7,406 bases of DNA, taken from NCBI RefSeq assembly GCF_000966975.1, contig NZ_JZWV01000640.1, positions 1 through 7,406 of the forward strand. Reading direction: 5' to 3'. Within the stretch, counting starts at the first letter, position 1. Each line of letters opens with the position of its first letter. Both the position numbers and the translations under genes were made by a program. This document shows positions 1-5,512 of the stretch, piece after piece. This DNA comes from Streptomyces katrae (GTDB lineage: Bacteria; Actinomycetota; Actinomycetes; Streptomycetales; Streptomycetaceae). The notes under the pieces were generated by a model. That model had not been told where the DNA came from. It saw only the letters and a program-made list of their open reading frames with translations, and searched no databases.

Positions 1-296
1 ATGACGCAGCGGTAGCCGCGGGCGGCACAGAGGGCGGCCAGGGAGATGCCCGTGTTGCCGGAGGTCGCCTCGATGACCGTGCCGCTGCCCGGCGTGAGTT
101 CACCGCGCCCCTCGGCGGCCCGCAGCATGTAGAGGGCGGCACGGTCCTTGCTGGTGGACATGGGGTTGGCGGCCTCGAGCTTGGCCAGCACCTGGGTGCC
201 CGGGGCGGTGTCCTCGAAGTGGAGGCGGATCAGCGGGGTCGAGCCGATCAGGTCCTCGATGCTGTCGGCGATGGGGCGCGTCTTACGGCTATCCAC
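1..296 (-). CDS. PLP-dependent cysteine synthase family protein, N-terminal part (cut by window edge)
   Basis: Fold-type II PLP enzyme of the cysteine synthase/cystathionine beta-synthase family. The family typically replaces the acetoxy group of O-acetylserine with sulfide or another nucleophile in the cytosol. About 98 residues are visible and the C-terminal two thirds lie outside the window. Seen directly: the family opening 'IGSTPLIRL' at residues 18-26, the PLP-lysine segment 'NPMSTSKDRAAL' with the expected Schiff-base lysine near residue 50, and the cofactor-phosphate loop 'TSGNTG' at residues 78-83. The start is the GTG at 294-296, chosen because GAGGAA lies about 8 bases upstream and the protein begins where family members begin. 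The gene lies 124 bp downstream of a serine acetyltransferase on the same strand, which fits a two-step O-acetylserine pathway. Odd: most relatives read GS-x-KDR before the lysine, whereas this one reads STSKDR. A role in making a non-cysteine beta-substituted alanine is therefore possible. The family is certain; the substrate is not. Confidence 0.9.
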   Translation of the reverse strand, partial: MDSRKTRPIADSIEDLIGSTPLIRLHFEDTAPGTQVLAKLEAANPMSTSKDRAALYMLRAAEGRGELTPGSGTVIEATSGNTGISLAALCAARGYRCV

Positions 297-344
297 GTGT
301 GGTTCCTCACAAGTCGGGTCGTGCGGCTGCCTGTCGGGGGTGGT

Positions 345-363
345 CGTACGGTCCGCCCGTACG
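345..363 (-). other. Hairpin between the acetyltransferase and cysteine-synthase-like genes
   Basis: Perfect 7-bp inverted repeat CGTACGG / CCGTACG with a 5-base loop. It lies 57 bases downstream of the acetyltransferase stop and about 50 bases before the downstream GTG start. There is no T-run on the minus strand after it. It could be a partial terminator, an mRNA processing or stabilising hairpin that adjusts the ratio of the two enzymes, or a palindromic protein-binding site. The rest of the 297-420 gap contains G-rich runs on the plus strand and no convincing gene. Confidence 0.35.
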
Positions 364-420
364 CCGACGCAGTCTTCGTGGGGGGCAGGTGCGAGGCGGG
401 GAAGCGAGGGGGGGCAGGAC

Positions 421-1035
421 CTACCAGGAGCCGGCCGAGGCCGTCACCGCGTACAGGTCCTCCATGGGCTGCGGCTGCTCGCCCACCGCCTTGATCACGG
501 CGGTCGCGGCGAGCACGCGGGCTCCCGGGGGGACGTCCTTGTTGACCAGGGCCTGGGCGCCGATGACGGCGTGCTCGCCGATGGTGACGGGGCCGAGGAC
601 CGTCGCGTTCGTCCCGAGTACGACGTTGTGGCCGACCACCGGGTGGCGGCGTTCGCCGGCGGGCCGCTTGTTGTCGCTCCACCAGCCGACCGCCCCCAGG
701 GTCACCTGGTGATAGATCGTCACGTCGTCGCCGACCACCGCGGTCTCGCCGATCACGACGGCCGCGCCGTGGTCGATGAACACCCGGCGGCCGAGGACGG
801 CACCGGGGTGGATCTCCACGGAGGTCTTGCGGCGGGCCTGCCAGGCGATGAGCTGTGCTGTCATGCGCATGCCACGCCGGTGCAGGCGGTGGGCGACGCG
901 GTGCGCCCACAGCGCCGGCAGGGCGGCGTGCAGCAGGGCCTCACGGCGGTTGCGCATGGAGGGGTCCTGGGCGACGACGACGTCCAGGTCCTCCTTCATG
1001 ATCCTCAGCAGGCCGGGTTCCTTGTCGTGCGCCAT
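421..1035 (-). CDS. cysE: Serine O-acetyltransferase (short, left-handed beta-helix type)
   Basis: Transfers acetyl from acetyl-CoA to L-serine, giving O-acetylserine, the acceptor for cysteine synthase; cytosolic. The protein is 204 aa, shorter than the enteric enzyme (about 270 aa) but near the short Gram-positive form. Residues 1-70 form the helical N-terminal region (MKEDLD near 13, then ALWAHRVAHRLHRRG). From about 74 the hexapeptide repeats begin (IHPGA 75-79, FIDHG 86-90, VIGETA 94-99, GDDVTIYHQVTLG 102-114). The RHP motif at 130-132 carries the histidine equivalent to the catalytic one in the family, and KDVPPGARV follows at 166-174. The ATG at 1033-1035 is preceded by GGAGGTG at 8 bases, and it overlaps the TGA of a tiny upstream frame (TGATG). 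Odd: an extra loop with WW and KRPAGE (about 117-128) precedes RHP. The usual GNPA motif is absent and the tail ends GSW rather than isoleucine. Family assignment is firm; biosynthetic purpose (cysteine or a specialised product) is open. Confidence 0.92.
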   Translation of the reverse strand: MAHDKEPGLLRIMKEDLDVVVAQDPSMRNRREALLHAALPALWAHRVAHRLHRRGMRMTAQLIAWQARRKTSVEIHPGAVLGRRVFIDHGAAVVIGETAVVGDDVTIYHQVTLGAVGWWSDNKRPAGERRHPVVGHNVVLGTNATVLGPVTIGEHAVIGAQALVNKDVPPGARVLAATAVIKAVGEQPQPMEDLYAVTASAGSW

Positions 1036-1076
1036 CAGACCAGCACCTCCGCACCCGTCATCAGAACGGTCTTCAC
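1035..1076 (-). CDS. Putative 13-codon leader/upstream ORF coupled to the acetyltransferase
   Basis: A 42-base frame encoding MKTVLMTGAEVLV, starting with GTG at 1074-1076. AAGGAG at 1085-1090 gives an 8-base spacing to the start, which is near ideal. Its TGA (1035-1037) shares a base with the acetyltransferase ATG, the classic geometry for translational coupling. The acetyltransferase's own GGAGGTG lies inside this frame, so ribosomes translating it would affect initiation. It contains no cysteine codons, so a cysteine-stalling attenuator of the kind described for some actinobacterial sulfur genes is not apparent. The sequence also resembles the first beta strand of Rossmann-fold enzymes, so it could be a chance match or a gene relic. 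The frame stays open upstream without another good ribosome site. Confidence 0.45.
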   Translation of the reverse strand: MKTVLMTGAEVLV

Positions 1077-1430
1077 CAGGGGAACTCCTTTGGTTCTCGG
1101 CCTCCCGGTCGGCAGGCTTCGTGCTCGCGCGGGACGGGCGGCCCGGCAGGACCGCCCCACCCGGGCCGGAGCGGCGGTGGAGTGCGTACGCCGTCCGGCC
1201 CGCGTCCGTGCCGATACGGTGCCAGCGCCTGCCGCAGCCGGGCTGGACCACGGCTCGCACGGGACCGGAGGCCCGCTGGAGGACGGACCGGGAACGCCTG
1301 TGGAAACACCCGCGCGCACCCCTCAGCCGATCTCGACCACCCGCGCCCACCGCGGGGGCCGGTCCGACGCCGGTCCCCACCGTCGCGCGCCTGTCCGGGC
1401 GGGGGCGGGTGTGGGGTTACCGTCGGCGGC
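1077..1430. promoter_or_regulatory. Divergent intergenic region between the acetyltransferase and MFS genes
   Basis: A 354-bp region that must hold promoters for the minus-strand acetyltransferase unit and the plus-strand MFS gene. I see no convincing -35/-10 pair and no coding frame with gene-like character. Visible structure near the MFS start includes an inverted repeat CCCGCG/CGCGGG with a 5-base spacer (1340-1356). A direct repeat of GCCGGTCC at 1358-1365 and 1369-1376, period 11 bp, places two copies about one helical turn apart. Either could be a regulator site. No regulator gene is present in the window. Confidence 0.4.
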
Positions 1431-2626
1431 ATGGACGGTGATCGCCGAGGGTGGCGGCAGTGTTTGGCCGGCGGGGCGGTGTTCGCCGTGTGCATGATCG
1501 GCACCACGCTCCCCACCCCGCTCTACGGCCTGTACCAGGAGAAGTTCTCCTTCTCCGAGCTGACCGTGACGGTCGTCTACGCGGTGTACGCCTTCGCGGT
1601 CATCGGGGTGCTGCTGCTGGCCGGAAACGCCTCGGACGAGGTGGGCAGGCGGCCGGTGCTGCTGACGGGCCTGGGGTGCGCGGCGGGCAGTGCCGTCTGC
1701 TTCCTGGCCGCCACCGGCCTGCCCTGGCTGTACGCGGGCCGGCTGCTGTCGGGGCTGTCGGCCGGGCTGTTCACCGGAGCCGCCACGGCCTACGTCCTCG
1801 AACTGGCCCCGGAGGGCGGCAGGGCGCGGGCCACGCTGGTGGCGACGGCCGCCACCATGGGCGGCCTCGGCTGCGGCCCGCTGCTCGCCGGGGTCCTCGC
1901 GCAGTACGCCCCCTGGCCGCTGTACCTGCCGTTCGCCGTGCACCTCGCCCTGGTGGCCGGGGCGGCCGCCGTACTGCTGTGGCTGCCGGAGACGGTACGG
2001 GACCGGGGCTCCCTGCGCGCGGTACGGCCCCAGCGGCCGGAGCTGCCGGCGCGGGTACGGCCGGTGTTCGGACCGGCGGCGATCGCCTCGTTCGCGGGGT
2101 TCGCGCTGTTCGGGGTGTTCACCTCGGTGAGCCCGGCGTTCCTCTCGGAATCGCTGGGGGTGCACGATGACGCCGTGACCGGGCTGGTCGTCGCGCTGGC
2201 CTTCTTCTCCTCCACCGCCGGACAGCTGGCCGTCGGCCGGTTCGGGGTGGGGCGTTCGCTGCCGCTGGGCTGCGCCGGGCTGCTGGGCGGGCTGGCGCTG
2301 CTCGCGGGAGCCCTGCGGTGGGACCTGCTGGTGCTGGTGGTGCTCAGCGCGGTGGTCGGCGGGTGCGGGCAGGGGCTGGCGTTCCGCGGATCGCTGTCGG
2401 CGGTGGCCGGGGCCTCGCCGGAGGACCGGCGTGCCGCGGTGATCTCGACGCTGTTCGTGGTGGCGTACTTCGGGATCTCGGTGCCGGTGATCGGTGTGGG
2501 GCTGCTGGTGGGTCCGGTCGGGCTGGAGGGTGCGGGGCTGGTGTTCATCGCCTGCATGGCCGTCCTCGTCACGGCCGCCGGCGTCTACCTGCTGCGGCGG
2601 CCGGTGGCGACGGGGGACGCGGTTGA
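1431..2626 (+). CDS. Major facilitator superfamily transporter, 3' end frame-disrupted
   Basis: Probable proton-driven exporter in the cytoplasmic membrane. The protein has about 395 recognisable residues with the usual 12-helix pattern. The first membrane segment is near residues 11-28, the family motif A between helices 2 and 3 ([16 protein letters not shown], 65-80), the mid loop around 188-212, and the last helix about 367-387, followed by LRRPVATG. The ATG at 1431 has no clear GGAGG before it, so initiation may be weak. Odd: the frame does not stop after the last helix but runs to 3380 as the antisense of the ABC ATPase gene, with an H/D/R-rich, non-membrane composition. One extra base in the G5 run at 2612-2616 would give ...ATGGRG and then the TGA at 2624-2626, a normal 398-aa MFS protein. 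The end given here assumes that. The gene diverges from the acetyltransferase, so export of cysteine, O-acetylserine or a derived compound is conceivable. The substrate cannot be read from sequence. Confidence 0.85.
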
Positions 2627-3383
2627 GGAAGTCACGGGTCCGTTCCTGGGCCGGCCGGGTCACCACCTGCTCCGCCGGGCCCTGTTCGACGATGACGCCG
2701 CCGTCCATGAACACGACCCGGTCGGCGACCTCGCGGGCGAAGCTCATCTCGTGGGTGACGACCATCATCGTCATCCCCTCCCCCGCCAGGACCCGCATCA
2801 CCGACAGCACCTCGCCGACGAGTTCGGGATCGAGGGCCGAGGTCGGCTCGTCGAAGAGCATCACCTCCGGCCCCATCGACAGGGCCCGGGCGATCGCCAC
2901 GCGCTGCTGCTGGCCGCCGGACAGCTGGGCCGGGTAGGCGTCGGCCTTCGCGGCGAGGCCGACGCGCTCCAGGTTCTCGCGGGCGACCGCGGCGGCCTCG
3001 TCCTTGTCCCGGCCCAGGACCCGGCGCTGCGGGAGGGTGAGGTTTCCGGTGACGCTCACGTGCGGGAAGAGGTTGAACTGCTGGAAGACCATGCCGATGC
3101 GCCGGCGTGCGGCGTCGATGTCGACGTCCGGGTCGGTGAGCTCCGTACCGCCGACGAAGACCTGGCCCTCGCTCGGTTCCTCCAGCAGGTTGACGCAGCG
3201 CAGCAGGGTCGACTTGCCCGAGCCGGAGGGCCCGATGACGCACACCACCTCGCCGCGGGCCACGTCGAGGTCGATGCCGCGCAGGACGTGGTTGTCGCCG
3301 AAGGACTTGTGCAGTCCCCGGATCTCGATCTCCGCGCGCTCCGCGCCCATGGTGCCCCCCGCCGTTCCCGTGGTCCGTGACAT
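2569..3383 (-). CDS. Polar amino acid ABC transporter ATP-binding protein, 3' end frame-disrupted
   Basis: Cytosolic ATPase that powers the importer made with the next two genes. Seen in order: Walker [10 protein letters not shown] (51-59), Q-loop [11 protein letters not shown] (98-108), signature LSGGQQQR (154-161), Walker B VMLFDEP with catalytic Glu near 179, D-loop SALD (182-185) and switch His 211 (VTHEMSFA). This is the GlnQ/HisP-type pattern. The ATG at 3381-3383 follows GGAGGA by 4 bases, and the gene begins 10 bases after the permease stop. The family-like C-terminus is RTRDFLNRV at about 248-256. After that the frame stays open to 1323 through the antisense of the MFS gene, which is not plausible protein. 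Adding one base to the G5 tract at 2612-2616 gives a short tail and a TGA at 2569-2571, making 271 aa. The end given here assumes that. Identity as an amino acid importer ATPase is firm; the exact C-terminus is not. Confidence 0.88.
2612..2616. other. G5 tract at the convergent overlap: probable frameshift site
   Basis: Five consecutive G on the plus strand lie in the overlapping 3' ends of two convergent genes. As given, the MFS frame misses the TGA at 2624-2626 and the ATPase frame misses the TGA at 2569-2571. Inserting one base here puts both stops into frame, leaving a short tail-to-tail overlap of about 58 bp. Equivalent explanations are a sequencing or assembly indel in a homopolymer, a recent one-base deletion, or -1 ribosomal or transcriptional slippage. 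No terminator hairpin was noticed between the two genes. Confidence 0.6.
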
Positions 3384-3393
3384 GGTGTCCTCC

Positions 3394-4194
3394 TCACGTG
3401 GCCTTGTCCGCGCGGGCCTCCAGGCGGCGCACCACGAAGCTCAGCGGCACGGTCACCAGGAGGTAGCACAGGCCCGCGACCAGGATCGGGGTGGAGTTGG
3501 CGGTCTCGCTGGCGAGGTCCCGGCCGAACTTGGTCAGCTCCCGTTCCTCCAGGGTGACGCCCAGGAACAGCACCAGCGAGGAGTCCTTGAACAGCAGGAC
3601 GAGCTCGTTGGTGAGCGGGGGGATGACGATCCGGAAGGCCTGCGGGATGATCACGAACGCCATGGCCCGCCCGTGGGAGAAGCCGAGCGAGCGGGCCGCC
3701 TCCATCTGGCCCTTGGGCACGGCCTGGATGCCCGCCCGGATCGTTTCCGCCATGTAGGCGGCCGCGACCAGGCCGAGGCCGAGGGCGACCTTCCCGTACG
3801 TCCCTCCGGGGATCTCGGTGCCGGGGAACGCCAGGGGCACCGCGACCCCGACGAAGATGAAGATCAGCAGGGCGGGCAGGCCCCGGAAGAGTTCGATGTA
3901 CACGGTGGCGACCCAGCGGTAGGGGGCCACCGAGGACAGCCGCATCATGGCGATGACCAGCCCGAGCACCAGGCCGAAGGCGAACCCGGAGAAGGTGTAC
4001 ACCACCGTGTTCCGCAGGGCGGTGGTGATGATCTCCGGGAAGAGCCGCGCCACCAGGTCCTTCTGCGCGAACTGGTTCTGCAGCCGGTCCCAGTCGGCCG
4101 TGACGCCGACCAGGACCACCACCGCCACGAAGACCGCGTACTGGACTCCCTGCCAGACGCGGCGCCGCTGGCGCCGGGTCAGCCGAGAGGTCAC
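3394..4194 (-). CDS. Polar amino acid ABC transporter permease
   Basis: Inner subunit of the importer, spanning the cytoplasmic membrane (266 aa, typical for the HisMQ/GlnP type). After a basic start ([10 protein letters not shown]), hydrophobic segments occur near 17-33, 64-84, 104-124, 135-150, 176-192 and 234-255. The EAA cytoplasmic loop that docks on the ATPase is clear at about 164-186 ([24 protein letters not shown]). The segment [12 protein letters not shown] near 103-114 is also characteristic of this family. The start is the GTG at 4192-4194, which overlaps the binding-protein TGA (GTGA), implying translational coupling. The ATPase follows 10 bases after the stop. The frame remains open upstream through the binding-protein gene, but that extension is an out-of-frame reading with arginine/glycine-rich composition and was excluded. 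Confidence 0.93.
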   Translation of the reverse strand: MTSRLTRRQRRRVWQGVQYAVFVAVVVLVGVTADWDRLQNQFAQKDLVARLFPEIITTALRNTVVYTFSGFAFGLVLGLVIAMMRLSSVAPYRWVATVYIELFRGLPALLIFIFVGVAVPLAFPGTEIPGGTYGKVALGLGLVAAAYMAETIRAGIQAVPKGQMEAARSLGFSHGRAMAFVIIPQAFRIVIPPLTNELVLLFKDSSLVLFLGVTLEERELTKFGRDLASETANSTPILVAGLCYLLVTVPLSFVVRRLEARADKAT

Positions 4195-5072
4195 GGCTTT
4201 ACCTGGGGCAGCGGGCCGATCCACTGCTCGTAGAGCTTGTTGTAGGTGCCGTCGGCCTTGGCGGTGGTGATGGCCTTGTCGATGGCGGCGAGGAGGGCGG
4301 AGTTGCCCTTCTTCACGGAGAAGCCGTACTTCTCCCCGGTCTCGATGGCCTTCGTCCCGAGCACGAACTGGTCGGAGTTGGCCTTGTCCTTCAGCCAGCC
4401 CTGGACGACCGGGTAGTCGATGACGACGGCGTCGACCTGGCCGGTGCGCAGGCCGTTGAGGACCGCGTCCGAGCTCTCGAAGGCGACGGGGTTGAACCCC
4501 TGGCTCTTGGCGTAGCTCTCGCCGGTGGTCCCGGCCTGGGCGCCGAGCCTGGCGGACTTGGCCTTGACGTCGTCGAGGGAGGTGATGCCGCTCTTCTTGG
4601 TCGCCAGCAGCGCCTGCGTGGCGTCGAAGTAGGGGATGGAGAAGTCGACGTTCTTCTTGCGCTCGTCGGTGATGGTCATGCCCGCCGCGGCGAGGTCGCA
4701 CTGCCCGGAGTTCAGGAACGCGCCGGTCTTGAAGTTCTCGAACGGGGTGTCGAGGATCTTCTGCTCGACCTTGAGGTTCTGGGCGACGAGGTCGATCAGC
4801 GCGACGTCGAAGCCGACGACCTTGCCGTTCTGCTCGAACTGGAACGGGGGGTAGGGCAGGTGGGTGCAGGTGGTGAGCTTGCCCTGGTGCACCACGGGGA
4901 CTCCGCCCGCCGCCTCCCCCGGCCCGCTGTCGCCCGAGGAGGAGCAGCCGGCGGCGAGGAACACGCCCGCCGCGGCGGCGGCGCCGGCCGCCGCCCTGAG
5001 GCCGGAGCGGCCGCTCCGGCCTCGGCGGGTGCTGTTGCGCTGACTGCGGTGTCCTTCGGCCGTGCGGAACAC
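4191..5072 (-). CDS. Amino acid ABC transporter substrate-binding lipoprotein
   Basis: Extracytoplasmic receptor of the importer, anchored by lipid (293 aa). The N-terminus is long and basic (about 26 residues, with RR at 16-17), followed by an alanine-rich hydrophobic stretch and a lipobox LAAGC with Cys43 as the lipidated residue. The mature part is a type II periplasmic-binding fold of the polar amino acid family: YPPFQF (74-79), GFDVALIDLVAQ (87-98), GMTITDERKK (131-140) with Arg138 expected to hold the ligand carboxylate, GTTGES (181-186) and DAVVIDY (214-220). The GTG at 5070-5072 is supported by GGAGGT (5078-5083) at 5 bases. It is first in a three-gene operon. Cys69 and Cys125 lie on strands that are adjacent in this fold, so a disulfide is plausible. 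The ligand is uncertain: glutamate/glutamine, cystine or a basic amino acid are candidates, and the nearby cysteine genes mildly favour a sulfur amino acid. Confidence 0.93.
   Translation of the reverse strand: MFRTAEGHRSQRNSTRRGRSGRSGLRAAAGAAAAAGVFLAAGCSSSGDSGPGEAAGGVPVVHQGKLTTCTHLPYPPFQFEQNGKVVGFDVALIDLVAQNLKVEQKILDTPFENFKTGAFLNSGQCDLAAAGMTITDERKKNVDFSIPYFDATQALLATKKSGITSLDDVKAKSARLGAQAGTTGESYAKSQGFNPVAFESSDAVLNGLRTGQVDAVVIDYPVVQGWLKDKANSDQFVLGTKAIETGEKYGFSVKKGNSALLAAIDKAITTAKADGTYNKLYEQWIGPLPQVKP
4998..5023. repeat. 26-bp perfect palindrome inside the binding-protein gene start
   Basis: Two 13-base arms, GAGGCCGGAGCGG and CCGCTCCGGCCTC, abut with no spacer and include GCGGCCGC at the centre. 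In the minus-strand mRNA this lies about 48-75 bases after the GTG start and encodes the RGRSGRSGL part of the basic signal-peptide region. The transcript could fold into a hairpin of about 11 bp. It may simply reflect repeated Arg-Ser-Gly codons, or it may modulate translation or bind a dimeric protein. Confidence 0.5.
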
Positions 5073-5123
5073 GGTTGACCTCCACGGGTGCAGGGCGGGC
5101 GGCGGTCGCGGGACGGGACCGTC

Positions 5124-5137
5124 CGATCGAGATCGTA
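5124..5137 (-). promoter_or_regulatory. Candidate -10 box with overlapping dyad, upstream of the importer operon
   Basis: On the minus strand, TACGAT (5132-5137) fits the actinobacterial TAnnnT -10 pattern and lies about 60 bases before the binding-protein GTG. No good -35 is visible at 17-18 bases. An operator-like dyad CGATC-TC-GATCG (5124-5135) overlaps it, so repression of importer transcription at this point is conceivable. The evidence is weak and rests on motif similarity alone. Confidence 0.25.
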
Positions 5138-5182
5138 AGCCCCTGTGGTGCGCGGCGGCGGGTGATTCGCGAAGCGGCGGGT

Positions 5183-5212
5183 CCGGGGACGGCCGGGCGG
5201 TGCCGTCCCCGG
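5183..5212 (-). terminator. Strong hairpin after the 55-aa ORF: terminator or attenuator
   Basis: Perfect 11-bp stem CCGGGGACGGC / GCCGTCCCCGG with an 8-base loop. It begins 11 bases after the stop of the small gene on the minus strand and lies about 110 bases before the importer's first codon. There is no T-run after it, but U-less hairpin terminators are common in Streptomyces. It would either end a one-gene transcript or attenuate read-through from the small gene into the importer operon. The stretch 5073-5182 otherwise holds only the importer leader and the weak promoter candidate described separately. Confidence 0.6.
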
Positions 5213-5223
5213 CGGCGGCTGCC

Positions 5224-5391
5224 TCAGTGCGGGGGCCAGTGGGGGTTCACGGCGGGCGCCGGGGCGGGCGAGCCGCCGGGGTCGCCGAGGGGCTCGGCCT
5301 CCTCCAGGCCCTCCAGGCCGGGGAACCGGTAGGGGTCGAGCGCCCAGCGGGGCGTGCGGGATGACAGTGCGTACGTCGGTGTGGTGTCCAT
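5224..5391 (-). CDS. Small proline-rich protein of unknown function (55 aa)
   Basis: I do not recognise this product. The frame starts with ATG at 5389-5391 behind GGGAGG (5396-5401) with a 4-base gap, and stops with TGA at 5224-5226. Third codon positions are almost all G or C, as in the neighbouring real genes, which supports coding. The protein has 12 prolines in 55 residues. Its middle is acidic (GLEGLEEAEPLGD, about 25-37), followed by an alanine/proline stretch (SPAPAPAV, 41-48), with tryptophans at 16 and 52 and the ending NPHWPPH. It has no cysteine, no signal peptide and no membrane segment, so it looks cytosolic and disordered. It is followed at once by an 11-bp-stem hairpin and then the amino acid importer operon. 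It could be a leader gene for that operon, a stand-alone small protein, or a peptide precursor. No modifying enzymes are visible nearby. Confidence 0.62.
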   Translation of the reverse strand: MDTTPTYALSSRTPRWALDPYRFPGLEGLEEAEPLGDPGGSPAPAPAVNPHWPPH

Positions 5392-5512
5392 CGAACCTCC
5401 CGAATGTAGTTACTGGCTGTGATGAGTTATTACTCTGCGCACTCGGTTGCGGGTGGCTGCGACTCCCACCCGAACGCCCCCAATGACATTTCTTCACATG
5501 ACGTACACACCG
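5392..5512 (-). promoter_or_regulatory. AT-richer leader with probable promoter of the 55-aa gene
   Basis: This 121-bp gap is noticeably less GC-rich than its surroundings, which in such genomes usually marks a promoter. On the minus strand TAATAA (5427-5432) could be a -10 element. It sits within a short dyad GAGT-N4-ACTC (5424-5435), about 35 bases before the ATG. No clear -35 is seen. An alternative GTG frame beginning at 5497 runs through the whole gap, but its composition is not gene-like and it lacks a good ribosome site. Confidence 0.4.
5450..5472 (-). terminator. Hairpin downstream of the large hypothetical gene
   Basis: 7-bp perfect stem CGGGTGG / CCACCCG with a 9-base loop, about 40 bases after the stop of the large minus-strand gene and before the small gene's putative promoter. 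It has no T-run. Position fits a weak terminator for the upstream gene; a regulator site is the alternative. Confidence 0.35.

Noticed and set aside
380..418. G-rich runs as a G-quadruplex
   Set aside because: Only three runs of three or more G occur, with long gaps between them, so the four-run pattern is not met.
1035..1319. 94-aa minus-strand frame ending at the acetyltransferase start
   Set aside because: Only its last 13 codons have a good ribosome site. The upstream part is Arg/Ala/Pro-rich and looks like open intergenic DNA.
148..1497. 449-aa plus-strand frame across the cysteine genes
   Set aside because: Antisense to two well-supported enzymes, with no recognisable domain and no ribosome site of note.
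1323..2568. Minus-strand extension of the ATPase frame
   Set aside because: It is the codon-aligned antisense of the MFS gene, rich in Arg, His, Gln and Pro, with no domain-like pattern.
2627..3380. Plus-strand extension of the MFS frame
   Set aside because: It is the codon-aligned antisense of the ATPase gene, with His/Asp/Arg-rich composition and no membrane segments. It stays open only because the ATPase uses no TTA, CTA or TCA codons.
4191..5072. Twin-arginine export signal in the binding protein
   Set aside because: RR occurs at residues 16-17 but is followed by GRSGRSG rather than the hydrophobic residue pattern of a Tat motif. Sec/lipoprotein export is the safer call.
4195..5085. Long upstream extension of the permease frame through the binding-protein gene
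   Set aside because: An out-of-frame reading of a clearly real gene, rich in Arg and Gly. The GTG overlapping the binding-protein stop is a better permease start.
4796..5497. 233-aa minus-strand frame starting at a GTG in the AT-rich gap
   Set aside because: It overlaps the 55-aa gene and the binding-protein gene in other frames, is dominated by Pro/Arg, and lacks a ribosome site.
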